Shown: one piece after another, positions 1 through 11,155 of the stretch | Numbering within the stretch: position 1 is the first letter of the stretch | Layout of the letters: each line of letters begins with the position of its first letter | NCBI GenBank assembly: GCA_030323885.1 | Contig: CM059187.1 | Coordinates: 138,108,415-138,172,414, forward strand | From: Branchipolynoe longqiensis | Lineage: Eukaryota > Annelida > Polychaeta > Phyllodocida > Polynoidae | DNA length: 64,000 nucleotides | Direction: 5' to 3' | Position numbers and translations under genes: made by a program | Notes under the pieces: generated by a model | Seen by the model: the letters and a program-made list of their open reading frames with translations, nothing else | Databases searched by the model: none | What the model was told of the DNA's origin: nothing

Positions 1-527
1 ACGTCATCAACCGGGTGTGCGGCCATTGTGGCGATATCAACTAGTAAACAACCCATAGAGTTTGCAGCTACGCGCAGTGAAAAACGTCTATTTCATTCAA
101 AATTAAGAGAAATCCAGAACCCTAACCTTATCAATTTAATATAATCTTTTAGGTAACATGTTTTCTATATGTGTACCAAGCGATTTGTTTCCAGGTGGTG
201 TGGTTTTAGAGATATTTCTCTTTTTCTGTATGAAGATTGCTCACGACCATTGACAATGCATTGAGTTTGTCGGTACATGCAGTGCAAAACATTAGTTTTA
301 TTCAAAATTAATAGAAATCCAGAACCCTAACCATATCAATTTAATATAATCTTTTTGGTAAACATGTTTCTATATGTGTACCAAGGGATTTGTTTCTAGG
401 TGGTGTGGTTGAAGAGATATTTAATTTTTTATATATTTGCTCATAGCCATTGAGTTTGCACTGTGACAGTAGGTTTATTATTGTGGTTACTATCGCCACA
501 ATGGCCGCACTTCCGTTTTGCGTGACG
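1..527. repeat. Foldback element with two 210-bp internal direct repeats
   Basis: The window begins in a sequence whose first ~36 bases (GCGGCCATTGTGGCGATA and flanks) recur inverted at about 494-527, so both termini are inverted copies. The inside holds two direct copies (about 60-264 and 265-470) of a ~210-bp unit with the phrase AGAAATCCAGAACCCTAACC. The same unit recurs at 27945-28380, 28650-28790 and 30440-30700. No coding capacity. The left end may lie outside the window. Confidence 0.7.
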
Positions 528-1220
528 TCAGTGCATACCCTATATCATGGTTCAGCAATATGGGCTGTCCCTCACTCCTTTGTGAGTAGGTGTGAGCAGC
601 TCAGAATGCGGTCACATTCACCGGTGAGCTGCTCCCAGTGTCCCTGTCTAAGCCGGGCACGGCCCTGACCCAGTGACCCAGACTGTGATGCCGGGGGGTG
701 GGGGGGGGCTAGGGGGCGCGACAGGAGCTCAGGGCATGGGGTGAACAATGGAGCCAGTAAGATGCCGAGGTGACAGCTAATGGGGACGACTGATATGGGG
801 GGATGCATTAATGGGGGCTGAGGTCACGGTAAGGGGGTCACACTCCTGTCACATCCTCGGGTGTGTGTCTGTGTTTTTGGGGAGGTTTTTTTCTTTTCAC
901 CTTTTTATTCACCGGAATAAACATATTTACCAACAAAAAATAAATGAAAATAACTGATTTTTAACTTTAGTGCTGTATGTGTATGGAGGAAATGTGAGTG
1001 ATGCAAAACAAAAGAAAAGGCCCTTCATTGATGTGCAATTGTTGCACACCTCTCGAGGCTGGAGTCTTGCAGCTGGACGTTGTTTTTTTTAGTAGAACAG
1101 GCACAAGCAGGTCATATGTCCTTGTAGTGACAGGAGAGCAGGATGTACCTTGGGGGGTGTGGGGTGGGGGGGGGGGGCTCGGTCAGGGGCGTTGTGCTCC
1201 GGGAATATTTCATCCTAATA
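528..1220. other. No gene recognised; G-rich stretches
   Basis: Only short open frames. Contains G homopolymers (about 692-708 and 1159-1178) and a short hairpin-like phrase CTCCTTTGTGAGTAGGTGTG near 575-600 that recurs at about 54336-54360, so part of this stretch is a dispersed repeat. An AATAAA at 916 has no gene upstream that I can support. Confidence 0.5.
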
Positions 1221-1578
1221 TTAAAGTTGCATAGTCCGATGGGTTTGATTTTCTGTAATTTTTTCTGAGATAAATATATTAAATTGATTGTTATAATACA
1301 CCTTACTTTAGTTTGAAGTAACTTTTATTTTAAATGGCTAACTTTTGAGATATTTGAAGTGGAAACATGTCAAATCAGTTTTGGCAAGCACGCCAAAACT
1401 CTGGCACCATAGGCTTCAGCAGTAACAAGTTCTGTTAAATTGACTCTGTATATCCCCTCTTGTGTGACAACAAATTCTTAATAAGTGCATCAGTGTCCAA
1501 GATAGATATGTAGGATCAAATTGAGATAATTGTCTTGGTTTTGAAAATTTTATATTCTATCAGACTATGCAGCTTTAA
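1221..1578 (+). mobile_element. TTAA-flanked MITE (family T), full length
   Basis: Begins TTAA then AGTTGCATAGTCCGATG and ends with the inverted copy followed by TTAA. A 358-bp non-coding element with terminal inverted repeats and a TTAA duplication is what piggyBac-type transposases produce; the assignment to that superfamily is an inference. More than 20 full or partial copies occur in this window. Confidence 0.85.
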
Positions 1579-1677
1579 CGCTACATAGTTTTCAATTTGA
1601 AAGAAAATACTGACTTCAATTTGATCCTACATATTGTATTTAGCACAGATTTAATGTGGCATAGAAGGAATACTCAG

Positions 1678-1845
1678 TCATATTATGCTAACCAGTCCTT
1701 GCCCTATCCTAATAATGCCGAGCGCCAGCCTAAGAAGCAACAAGTATCAATTTTATAAGTCATTGGTTTGACTCTACTGGGAATTGAACTTCTTATCTCC
1801 CGCACTGGAGGCCTCCGCTCTACCGATTAGGCTACCGCGTCCGGT
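1678..1845 (-). mobile_element. tRNA-headed SINE (family S1), 3'-truncated
   Basis: Reads on the minus strand from a tRNA-like head (A-box-like TAGCCTAATCGGTAGAG near 1819-1835, B-box region near 1788-1800) into the S1 body (CTTGCCCTATCCTAATAAT in plus orientation at 1696-1714). The distal body and the GTAAAACTCCAAC tail are missing. Confidence 0.85.
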
Positions 1846-2171
1846 GCACTTAAAAAGAGGTCTGAGATGGAAAATTTGTGATGAGCCATGCGAGTGGGGG
1901 TGAGGGGGGGGGGGCACTGGGCATTTCTTTCTTTTTTTAATCTTGTTCAAATTGTTATTCCAGTTGATTAACATGTTTTTTGATGATGCGTATTGATGAT
2001 GTCTATTTGTGAGCACTTATAGTGAGGTAGATGTGCTGGAGAAAGCATAATATGATTCTCACCGCAATGTATATTCGGCCGTTGATAATGTGTATGTTGT
2101 AAATGTTATTCGGATGGGTTAAGTATTATAAGATATTATACCTAATGTTATTTAATACGAAACAAATTGTA
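1846..2171. other. No gene or recognised repeat
   Basis: AT-rich unique-looking sequence with a poly-G tract near 1905-1914. I see no coding exon or RNA gene. Confidence 0.4.
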
Positions 2172-2675
2172 CAGTATAACCCCGTTAAACCAAGCTCGGT
2201 TAAACCAAATGATCGGTTAATCAAAACTTTTTTCAGCAGCCCAGCAATATACTACCATTTATCATATAAAAAAGTTGGTTAAATCAAAGTCGGTTAATCC
2301 AAATTATTGATTAATCCAAACAAAATTGTCGGACCCCAGGCCACTTCCGGGACAGGTAAACCAAACTTTCATGGGGTTATAAGGTCATCTGAGATCCCAC
2401 CAACTTTTTATATGATAAATGGTAGTATTTGGCCGATCCGCTGAACATTTTTGGATTAACCGATCGTTTGGTTTAACGGAGCTTGGTTTAACAGGGTTTT
2501 ATATCAAAAAGAATAATCAAAGTGTCCACATACATTGTATATTACATTCATACTGCACCCACATTTTTGGCAAAGACAAGTCAAAGTCGAAGCCAAAGTT
2601 TGGTTATACCAATAATCTGTTAATCAAAACAAATTATTAGGGTCCCTTCAAGTTTGGTTTAACGGGGTTATACTG
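2172..2675. mobile_element. pogo/Tigger-like MITE, 504 bp
   Basis: Ends are inverted copies of CAGTATAACCCCGTTAAACC, each flanked by TA. CAG-started termini with a TA duplication are typical of pogo/Tigger members of the Tc1/mariner superfamily. Several internal GGTTTAAC-type repeats lie in both directions. No transposase frame. Confidence 0.75.
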
Positions 2676-2838
2676 TATACTATATAGATACAGTACCTGA
2701 AATACCTGCATACCTCCAGTTCTGGAGGTATGCAGGTATTGCAGGTATCGCAATACCTCAGGGAGTTTGACGCCCCTGCCCTGCAGAGTTGTAAACCACT
2801 GCCTTGTGGTAGAGGTTCTTGACAGAACTGAAAGCTAA

Positions 2839-5411
2839 TGGGGCTGTCACACTACGACGTTTCCCACCAACGCGCGTCGACGTGTTGCTTTTTTGATCGA
2901 AACGTCGGTACACGTCCGGTACGTTACCGGCGCCTTACCGGCGCGACGGTACACGTTGAGGGATAGCAACGTGTGAATGGACACGTCGGCGCGCGTCGGC
3001 GCGCGTCGGCGCGAGTCGGGTCGCGCCGATCGTTTTGTGCTTGCACAAAACTTTCGACGCACGCCGACGCGCGCCAACGTGTTGGATTGCGCGTTACCGG
3101 CGCGTTGGCAGGACGTCGACAAGCGTTATCAGCGCGACGGGCGCGTTTGCAGGACGTCTACACACGTTACCAGCGCGTTGGAGGAACGTTGCTCGCACGT
3201 TGCTGTGTGTGTCTGTGTGGGTGTGTCTCTGTGTCTGTGTGTGTCTGTGTGTCTGTGTGTGTCTGTGTGTGTATGTATCTGTGTGTCTCCGTGTGTGTCT
3301 AACTGTGTGTGGCTCTGTGCCTGTGTGTGTGTCTCTCTGTGTCTCTCTATGTGTGTCTCTGTGTGTTTGTGTGTGTCTCTGTGTTTGTGTGTTTGTCTTT
3401 ATGTCTGTGTGTATGTCTCTGTGTGTGTGTCTCTGTGTATGTGTGTATATGTGTCTGTGTGTGTCTGTGTGTGTGTCTCTGTGTCTTTGTGTATGTGTCT
3501 GTGTGTTTGTCTCTGTGTCTCTGTGTGTGTCTGTGTGTGTGTATCTGTGTCTCCGTGTGTGTGTCTAACTGTGTGTGGCTCTGTGTCTCTGTGTGTGTCG
3601 CTCTGTGTCTCTCTATGTGTGTCTCTGTGTGTTTGTGTGTGTGTCTCTGTGTTTGTGTGTTTGTCTTTATGTCTGTGTGTGTGTCTCTGTGTGTGTGTCT
3701 CTGTATGTGTGTGTATATGTGTCTGTGTGTTTCTGTGTGTGTGTGTCTCTGTGTCTTTGTGTATGTGTCTGTGTGTGTGTCTCTGTGTCTCAGTGTGTGT
3801 GTCTCTGTGTCTGTGTGTGTATGTGTATGTGTGTCTGTGTGTGTCTCTGTGTCTATGTGTGTGTCTCTGTGTCTATCTGTGTCTGTGTCTGTGTGTGTGT
3901 CTCTGTGTCTTTGTCTCTGTGTCTGTGTCTATGTGTATCTGTGTGTGTGTCTCTGTGTCTCTGTGTCTGTGTTTCAGTGTGTGTGTCTCTGTGCATGTGT
4001 CTGTGTGTGTCTCTGTGTCTCTGTGTGTCTCTGTGTTTCTGTCTCTGTGTCTCAGTGTGTGTGTCTCTGTGTCTGTATGTGTGTCTCTGTGTCTGTCTGT
4101 GTCTGTGTGTGTGTCTCTGTGTCTCTGTGTGTGTCTCTGTGTCTCTTTGTGTGTGTCTCTGTGTTTCTGTCTCTGTCTCAGTGTGTGTGTGTCTCTGTGT
4201 CTGTGTGTGTGTCTCTGTGTCTGTGTGTCTCTGTGTTTCTGTCCCTGTCTCAGTGTGTGTGTCTCTGTGTATGTGTGTGTGTTTGTGTTTGTGTGTGTCT
4301 CTGTGTCTGTTTGTGTGTCTCTGTGTATGTGTGGGTCTGTGTGTGTGTCTGTGTGTGTCTGTGTGTGTATGTGTGTCTGTGTGTCTGTGTGTGTCTGTGT
4401 GTGTCTGTGTGTGTGTGTGTGTTTGTGTGTGACTCTGTGTCTCTGTGTGTGTCTCTATGTGTGTGTATGTGTCTGTGTGTGTATGTGTGTCTCTGAGAGA
4501 GAGACACACACATACACTATCCTTCCCTCTCTCCCTCCCTCCCTCTCTCTCTGTCCCTCTCTCACCCCCCCTCCCTCCCACACAGAGACACACACACAGA
4601 CACACACAGACACACACACAGACACACACACAGGAACACACACAGACACACACAGACACACACACACAGACACACACACAAAGACACAGATACACACACA
4701 GAGACACACAGAGAGACACACACACAGACACAAACACAGAGACACACACACAGAAACACACAGACACAGAGACACACCAGAGACACACATAAGACACACA
4801 CACAGACACACACAGAGACACACACACAGACACACACAGACACAGAGATACACACACAGACACACACAGAGACACAGAGACACACACACAGACACTGAGA
4901 CACAAACAGAGAGACACACACACAGACACAGAGACACATACAGAGACACACACACATACACACACAGACACACACTGAGACAAAGAGACACATGCAGAGA
5001 CACAGAGCCACACACACAGACACAGATATGCACACTCAGAGACACAGAGACACACACAGAGACACACACATAGACACAGAGCCACACACACAGACACACA
5101 CACAGACACACACATAGAGACACAGAGACACACACACAGACACACACAGACACACACAGAGACATACAGACACACATACAGACACACAGACACACATACA
5201 CAGACACAGGGAGGGAGGGAGGCCTTTTCCGCCTGAAACGTCGATACCCGTTGACGGCGCGCTAATAACAGGCTATTATCACGCCACCAACACGCTGCCG
5301 CCCGTCCAACTACCCTCCGAATCGCCGAAAAGTTTGACGTTTCTCGACGGGTTGCAAATATTTTCCGCGTCGCCGGCACGCCACCAGAAACGTCGTAGTG
5401 TGACAGCCCCA
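2839..5411. mobile_element. Inverted-repeat element at TAA/TTA with inverted microsatellite core (family F)
   Basis: Termini are TGGGGCTGTCACACTACGAC and its inverse, about 29 bp matched, flanked by TAA at 2836-2838 and TTA at 5412-5414. The uninterrupted second copy of the host unit at about 58220 has three bases (CAA, read on the minus strand) at the junction, supporting a 3-bp TWA-type duplication as in PIF/Harbinger. The left ~350 bp are CG-rich with iterated CGCGTCGGCG-type words and a palindrome at 3032-3051. The middle 2 kb is microsatellite. Confidence 0.75.
3196..5207. repeat. Inverted TGTGTC / GACACA microsatellite, about 2 kb
   Basis: About 1.3 kb (3196-4490) of TGTGTC/TGTCTG repeats is followed by a ~90-bp pyrimidine-rich spacer (about 4495-4580) and then ~0.62 kb of the complementary ACACAGAC/GACACA repeats. 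The two arms can pair into a very long imperfect hairpin. The array lacks stop codons in several frames on both strands, so all long open frames here are artefacts. Confidence 0.9.
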
Positions 5412-5685
5412 TTAGGGAGCAAACCCTGAACAGAAAACCATGTCACTGTGGCAGCATTAAGGGCGGTTGATGTATGGAACTCCCATCATCTCCCGACCAG
5501 CCACTGCAGGGACAAATAGTTTTGTGCCTGTCTTGACATGTTCTTGCCGGTGTGAAACCTGTATTTGCTCCCCGAGAGAGTGCCCCTGGTAACTTGCTAA
5601 AGCCAGCAGCACTTCAACACTTTTGCATGCAGCTTTCATGAAATGTAACCTGGAAGGACAAAGTAACAAATAAGGAAATACTCGA

Positions 5686-5946
5686 ATGGACGGGGCTGCC
5701 CTCTATGGAAGATCTCTGATCAAAAAGAATCTCCGGTGGACTGGACACCTCATGAGGATGTCATCAGACAGGCTACCAAAGCAGATCCTCTATTCTCAAC
5801 TGTCTTCTGGTTACAGAAAGAGAGGGCGCCCTTGTCTCCGGTTCAAGGATACCATCAAGAGAAACCTGAAGCTGAGAAACATTAAGACCGACTCATGGAC
5901 GCAACTCTCACAGCAGATAGCTAAATGGAAAGCGGCAGTCAAGTAA
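5686..5946 (+). pseudogene. C-terminal remnant of non-LTR retrotransposon ORF2
   Basis: The frame encodes a peptide containing RWTGHLMRMSSDRLPKQILY, then KRGRPCLRFKDTIKRNLK and a WTQLSQQIAKWK ending. I recognise this as the region C-terminal to the reverse transcriptase of non-LTR elements; clade not determined. Endonuclease and the RT catalytic domain are absent, so it is a dead 5'-truncated copy. The stop is followed about 40 bp later by the (GAT)n tail that ends the element. Related fragments: 57850-57985 (minus) and 23688-23743 (plus). Confidence 0.8.
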
Positions 5947-6357
5947 TAAAAGGAGTCTTTGTCGTATCCCGACCGACAGCATGATGATGATGATGATATA
6001 GATACGTCTTTACGCACATATATAGATGCTTATGTGTGCATGTGTACATACATAGAGATGCATATGTATTCACACATATTCCGGTGGTACAGTGAGGGTA
6101 GCTGGGAGGGGGCAGTTGACACGTGAACAGACAGGTGGCGCCCCCAACGTACCGGAGGTTGACTAGGCTGGAACAGTAGATGGCTACAACAAGGCTCCTC
6201 CAGTCGATGACTGAGGGAGGAGTTAGGGCTGAGGAGCAGACGGATGTTTCTGGACTTATTATAGTGGCTTCTGCAACATATATATTTTTATATGCAAAAT
6301 ATGTATATACATATATACGTATACATATATTAAAAAACTGCGGGCGAAGTGAAGCAT

Positions 6358-6888
6358 GCCGGTGTAAAGATTTCAAATTCCCCCCTGATTGAAGTTCCCC
6401 ACCAGGAACTTGAAAACATTTTCAAATTCATCCCAGGGGAATTTGAAAACGTTTTCAAGTTCCCTCCCTCGTTTTAACTTTCCCTCCCCCCATTTTTGAG
6501 GAATTTTCTTTATTTTGTTATTTGTTATTATTTGTTGTTATTTTTCATGACAAATATAATAATACACAGAGAATAGCATAATGGAAATTATTACTAGTAC
6601 AACAAAACATATTTCACCCCAAATGACACAAAAAGTGGCTAAGAAAAGAATATTATAGGTCTGAATTTTAAAATGATTTTTAAAGCTTTTTAAAGTTTTT
6701 AAAGAATTTTAAATTCCCAGAGGGGGTATTTGAAAACAGGGGGAGGATTCTGAAAACTGTTTTTAATTTCCCCCCCTCCCTGGAATCTGAAAACGTTTTT
6801 TATTTCCCTCCGGGGAAATTAAAAACGTTTTCAGATTCCCCGGGGGAACTTGAAAATGGGGGAAATTGGAATCGGTACACCGGTATCC
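6358..6888. repeat. Inverted-repeat element built from GAAAACGTTTTCAA words
   Basis: From GCCGGTGT (about 6359) to ACACCGGT (about 6878), the stretch repeats the word TTGAAAACGTTTTCAA with GGGGAA/TTCCCC spacers in both orientations. This makes several possible stem-loops. An AT-rich piece near 6500-6700 lies between. No coding. The boundaries are approximate. Confidence 0.55.
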
Positions 6889-7396
6889 CCCCCCCCTCCC
6901 CAAACAGGAGGAGGAGGGGGGGGGGTGTAGAGCAGGACACTACAGATATTATTACACGCGATAACAGTCTTATCACCATCCATATATATATCAATATATA
7001 ATATATACATAAATATACTTGTATATGCATATATACATGGTACTTTTGCTTATTGGAAAAATGTTTATCTGAATTGCATCTAAGCAATACACGTGTACTT
7101 TAATATGTAGGAAAGATTACTAGGATAGTAGATAGCTACGATAAATACGAAATACGTTATTTCGTAGTCAAATTTCAAAACTTTTTCAGTTAGAATTATT
7201 CAATTATTCAGTTAGAATTAATCGACCTGTCAGATTTTGTTTCTATTTAAGACAGAATGCGTATCAAACTGTGTAATTATTCGTGGCCTCCGTCACTCTG
7301 ACATGTTAGGAGGGCCGTGATGGCGGCTAAATAACCGTCTGGATTGGGCCTGGAGTAACTCCCAGAGAATAGGTTGTTTCCAGATAATACAAACTA
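6889..7396. other. No gene recognised
   Basis: Contains a C8 and a G9 tract near 6890-6930 and AT-dinucleotide-rich sequence near 6980-7040. The remainder is AT-rich and has no homology that I can name. Confidence 0.4.
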
Positions 7397-7571
7397 CAGT
7401 AAAACCTCTCTAAATCTACCGACCATGTGACCGACTTTAAGTGGTCCATTTAGGGAGTTGATCAGCTTAGAGTTAGAATATCCTTACAATGGTATTTCTG
7501 GGACCCAAATAAAGCGATCGATATAGGGGAGTGGTCGATCTGTGAGGGGTCAGTATAGAGAGGTTTTACTG
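7397..7571. mobile_element. pogo-like MITE (family P), full length
   Basis: Inverted termini CAGTAAAACCTCTCTA, with TA on both outer sides (7395-7396 and 7572-7573). The body includes CCCAAATAAAGCGATCGATA. Other copies: 14312, 22241, 56274, 57488 and 57683. Confidence 0.85.
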
Positions 7572-7608
7572 TACACATAACAAGTCACATTCCATTCTGA
7601 CATTTCAC

Positions 7609-8027
7609 CGGACGCAGTGCCCGTATAGGCAGAGCGCAGGCCTCCCGTGCGGAAGATCTGGAGGTCAATTCCCAGTCGAGTCAAACCAATTACTTACAAA
7701 ATTGATACTTGTAGCTTCCTAGCCAGGCACTCAGCATTATTAGGAGGGCAAGGACTGGTTGGCTCGTTGTCAGGATAATGTGACTGAGTGGGATATCAGG
7801 TCATGGTACTGGTGGACTGGTGGCCTGGTCTCCCAGTGGGGCAGCACTATAATTATAAAGTTGCGATGAGTGCACACTGTCACAAGTCGGTACCCATCCT
7901 GACATGACCTTAGATGGTTGGTTATTGGAGTTTTAGGTCATGGCAACATCTAAGGATATCAGGACGGGGATATGACCTTAAATATTTCCAGGACGTAAAA
8001 CTCCAACAGCCAACCAACGAACCAATC
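7609..8027 (+). mobile_element. tRNA-headed SINE S1, near full length with rearranged tail
   Basis: Head at 7610-7690 (GCAGAGCGCAGGCCTCCCGTG and GGAGGTCAATTCCCAGTCGA as a decayed B box). The body follows in order to CATCCTGACATGACCTTAG at about 7895-7913. An inverted piece of the same tail (about 7914-7970) follows, then a second tail end with GACGTAAAACTCCAACAGCC. The tail therefore looks like two copies meeting tail to tail. Confidence 0.8.
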
Positions 8028-8392
8028 CTGATAATTATAAATAAGTTAAGTTATCTTGGGTCACATTGCTGCCACTTAACTAAGTTTAAGCCTACTGCAC
8101 CAACACAACATCACAGTCTTTTTTAATTCTGCTCGACAATCAGCCACCAGCCGTCCCATTACGAGTGCGAAATGGCCAGTGTGCAGCTGGGCTAGTAGTG
8201 CTATATCATGTTGGTATATCACTGTTGGCCACTGTGCTGGTCCCAATAGGGTATAGTGTGGTTGGTGGGTCTGTGCCTCGGTTCTGAATCGATTGTATGC
8301 AAAACCATTCTCTGGTTACCGGTTCCATGTCTGTTACTTGTTAGCATTTCACAATGCACACTCCCACCAAATGAGTGCACTTCGCTTTGGTT
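8028..8392. other. No gene recognised
   Basis: Unique-looking intermediate-GC sequence without a convincing exon, RNA gene or repeat. Confidence 0.4.
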
Positions 8393-8492
8393 TTGTTTGT
8401 TGGGGTTTTTCGTCCTTGCAATATCTAAGGTATTATCAGAATGGGTGCTGACTTGTGACAGTGTACACTCGTGATGACTTCATAATGCTTCT
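8393..8492 (-). mobile_element. SINE S1 tail fragment
   Basis: Diverged copy of the S1 3' region (GTTGGGGTTTTTCGTCCTTG, then ATCTAAGG and ACTTGTGACAGTGTACACTC) in minus orientation. Confidence 0.6.
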
Positions 8493-8577
8493 CCACTACC
8501 CTCCGTGTGTTATGAATATGAACACCCAGTGTAAAAAAAAAACTATTAATAAAAGGAATTTAAACATTGTTATCCTA

Positions 8578-8756
8578 TGACACACTATCCAGACACAGAG
8601 CCAACCAGTCATTGCCCTATCCTAATAATGCCAAGCACCAGGCTAGGTAGTGACAAGTATGAATTTTGTAAGCTATTGCTTTGGCTCGACCGGGAATCGA
8701 GCTCCCGATATCCCGCACGGGAAGCCTGCGCTCTACCGATTCGGCTACCGCACCCT
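8578..8756 (-). mobile_element. SINE S1 head and proximal body
   Basis: Minus-strand tRNA-like head with GGTAGCCGAATCGGTAGAGC (A-box region) and a well-kept B box (the inverse of GACCGGGAATCGAGCTCC at about 8690-8707). Truncated in the body. Confidence 0.85.
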
Positions 8757-9240
8757 GTTTTTATCATTGAGTCCTGGGGATGGTGGGGTAGGGTTCGGGG
8801 GGGGGGGGTGTAGAGGACGGGGGGGTGCCCTAGTGAACCTTGCTGAGCTACTCTGAGCCATACCCAGAGACAATGCACCCACCCCCCCCCCGCCCCCCTC
8901 ACCCTCCAACTAGTCACATGATCTACGCCCGGATAGGCCCCGGATTGATCCTTGGTAATATGAGGGAGGGGGGGGGGTCCGCATTGAGGGGTGGGGGACA
9001 CAGGATTAATTGCCATTCAGTGAGGCAACGCCGGTAAATCGAACATCACATCCCATTTCCATTAACTGCAAATTTGATCGAAGCTTCTAAAAGCAATTTT
9101 CAAATAGGATTTTTTTTCATAATGAAGGATAAGGTGTCGCCTTCTGTGTTAACCTGCAATATTTTGTTATCTCATCAGCCTAACATGCTGCTGATAGTGA
9201 ATATCACAAAGCACATGAAGCCAGACATCAAACCATTCAA
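8757..9240. other. No gene; several G and C homopolymers
   Basis: G runs near 8798-8807 and 8970-8977 and C runs near 8882-8890. Many short open frames, none convincing. Confidence 0.4.
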
Positions 9241-9530
9241 GGGGAGCTGGACGTAGCTCAGGAAGTAGCATGTCCACCTGTGAAGCTGTCGATCATCAGA
9301 TCGATCCTTCGCATTGGACCCATTTGCAGTTTGGGCTATTTTCTATTACAACCAGTGGTCCACAACTGGTTCATCAACGGATGTGATATGTGCTGTCCTG
9401 TCTGTGGGAAAGACCCCTTGCTGCTTATCGGAAAGGAATATGTCAGAATGACCATGTGGTTGACATCCAATAGCTAATGATACAAAAATCATTGTGCTCT
9501 AGGTGTTGTTAAATAAAACAGGCTTTACTT
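9241..9530 (+). mobile_element. Second tRNA-headed SINE family (S2), mollusc-type
   Basis: Starts with a tRNA-like GTAGCTCAGGAAGTAG (A-box-like) and GATCATCAGATCGATCC (B-box-like). It continues through a central stretch with GGGCTATTTTCTATTACAAC, GTGCTGTCCTGTCTGTGGGA and CCCCTTGCTGCTTATCGG, and ends TGTTGTTAAATAAAACAGGC. From memory this central part and the GTTAAATAAAAC tail match a SINE common in molluscs and other lophotrochozoans. Another copy is at 51963-52293 on the minus strand. Confidence 0.75.
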
Positions 9531-10138
9531 TCAAATCCAGAACAGCCACGAACACATAACAATTAATGAATCTATCAAATAAGGTACAATATTGACGGCA
9601 ATTATTTCTCACTCATCACTATGCATAATCGTTGTTTTATCCTACCATATAAATACTTCCCTTTGTATGAATTGTAATGTCGCCTGGCTGGACTAATCGG
9701 TGGTTTGGTGCTGGTAAAAGAGGTTTTACAATTATTTTAAAAGCACTAAGTCATGTGTCAGGAAATAGGTGAGCTTAGTTATGTAATCAATAAGCCTGAT
9801 ATCAAAGCATAACAAAAGTTGCAGTTTAATATTTGAAAAGGACGATTTCTTTCAGAGGTTACTACCATAAATTGCAGTTATGGTCTGGACATCACATACC
9901 AAAATTAATTATTGGAAATTAGTGAAAATGGTGTAGTTTTCCTTATTCCCCACCCTTCTTTCTAAAGGACATAGCCACCTCTTAGATGCGAAGGGGAAAT
10001 ATAAGCAATACACATATTGGCATTGAAATAGGACTCAGTTCATGAAAATAACATTTTCTTTTTTTTAAATTTTATTTTATTGAGGCTGTATTTATACATT
10101 GATATTAATTTGCAACAGTTCTGACAAAAACACACAGA
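9531..10138. other. No gene or recognised repeat
   Basis: AT-rich sequence with short frames only. Confidence 0.4.
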
Positions 10139-10670
10139 TATGTGTATATATATAGAGAGGGAGATCTGGCTCGGCATAGTCATTCTGTATTATATTTGTA
10201 TTATTGATATGATTACCCCCTGGCATTTGCAGCATCTGAAAAACGTGCCCTGTTTCTCAGTGAAGTTTGGGAGTTCAATTCCCGGTCGAGTCAAACCCAT
10301 GACTTATCAAATTTTTACTTGCCACTTCATAGCCAGGCGCTCTGCATTATTATGATAAGGCAAGGACTGGTTGGCTTGGTGTCAGGATAATGTCACTGAG
10401 TGGGATATCAGGTATTGGTGCTGGCAGTCTGGCCTCCCAGTGGGGCAGCACTATAAAGTCGCCATGAGTGTGCACTGTCACAACTCACTACCCATCCTGA
10501 TATGACATTAGATGTTGCCAGGATGTAAAACTCCAACAACCAACCAAACAACAACATATATATTTATGTATTTAGATCTGGCTCATCGTAGTAATTTTGT
10601 ATTATATTTGTTTTGATGATATGACGCCTCGCTGTCATTTACGGTGTGTGTAAACATGCCTTGTCTCTCT
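10139..10670. repeat. ~110-bp direct duplication flanking a SINE
   Basis: The segment at about 10158-10256 (AGATCTGGCTCGGCATAGTC, ATTATATTTGTATT) recurs at about 10574-10670 with roughly three quarters identity by eye. The SINE at 10264-10548 lies between the two. The repeat is far too long and diverged to be the SINE's target duplication. Confidence 0.6.
10264..10548 (+). mobile_element. SINE S1, 5' end lost
   Basis: Begins within the tRNA-like head at the B box (GGGAGTTCAATTCCCGGTCG) and runs through the complete body to GTAAAACTCCAACAACCAAC. Confidence 0.85.
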
Positions 10671-11155
10671 GTGTGGTGTTTGTTGAACAAGCCTGCCTTT
10701 CTGGTACCACTGGGGATATGCATTACGTGGAGCAGTATAGTGATTATGTATAAGATCTGTAAAGTAGTCAGTGTGTGTAGGGAGGGGGGGGGGGGGAGGG
10801 TCACCCAGGGACACCTCACTGAGGCGAGGCAATGACGGATTGTGGGAAGGGAATGGGCCCGTGATGGGAATAGGGCAGGCAGTAGGGTTCCTGATATACG
10901 GTTCCTTTATGGGATATTGGATCGAGGCTTTCGAGCGACCAAATGATTTGTGCGCGCGCATTGGGAGTCTGTATTGGCAAGTCTTATCTGAATTGTGTGA
11001 GGTCAGGAGACGCAGCTATAAATGTAGGAGAACAGTGGCTGAGGGCAGGGGGTGGGGGGTGGGGGGGGGGAGGGGATATGGTGAGGGGTGAGGTATGTGG
11101 GTGGGAAGAGGTGTATGGGCAAGTAGTTGTAATGTAGTTTGTGCTACAGCATTAG
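10671..11155. other. No gene recognised
   Basis: G-homopolymer-rich (about 10783-10799 and 11050-11075). Open frames here are driven by G runs. Confidence 0.4.

Larger units (their letters stand above)
2692..5995 (+). mobile_element. 5'-truncated non-LTR retrotransposon unit, split by a later insertion
   Basis: The unit is flanked by a perfect 10-bp direct repeat ATATAGATAC at 2682-2691 and 5996-6005. It ends in a GAT microsatellite tail, as expected of target-primed reverse transcription. It contains the C-terminal coding remnant at 5686-5946. A second copy lies on the minus strand at 57800-58335 and lacks the 2839-5411 insertion, giving an empty-site comparison. Without that insertion the unit is about 730 bp. 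The phrase AGGGAGTTTGACGCCCCTG near 2759-2778 resembles a hAT terminus, but no partner was found. Confidence 0.8.

Noticed and set aside
2977..5073. 698-codon open frame and overlapping long frames on both strands (to 519 codons)
   Set aside because: Translations are endless Cys-Val-Ser/Leu or His-Thr-Gln repeats of the TGTGTC/GACACA microsatellite; absence of stops follows from the repeat words, not from coding selection.
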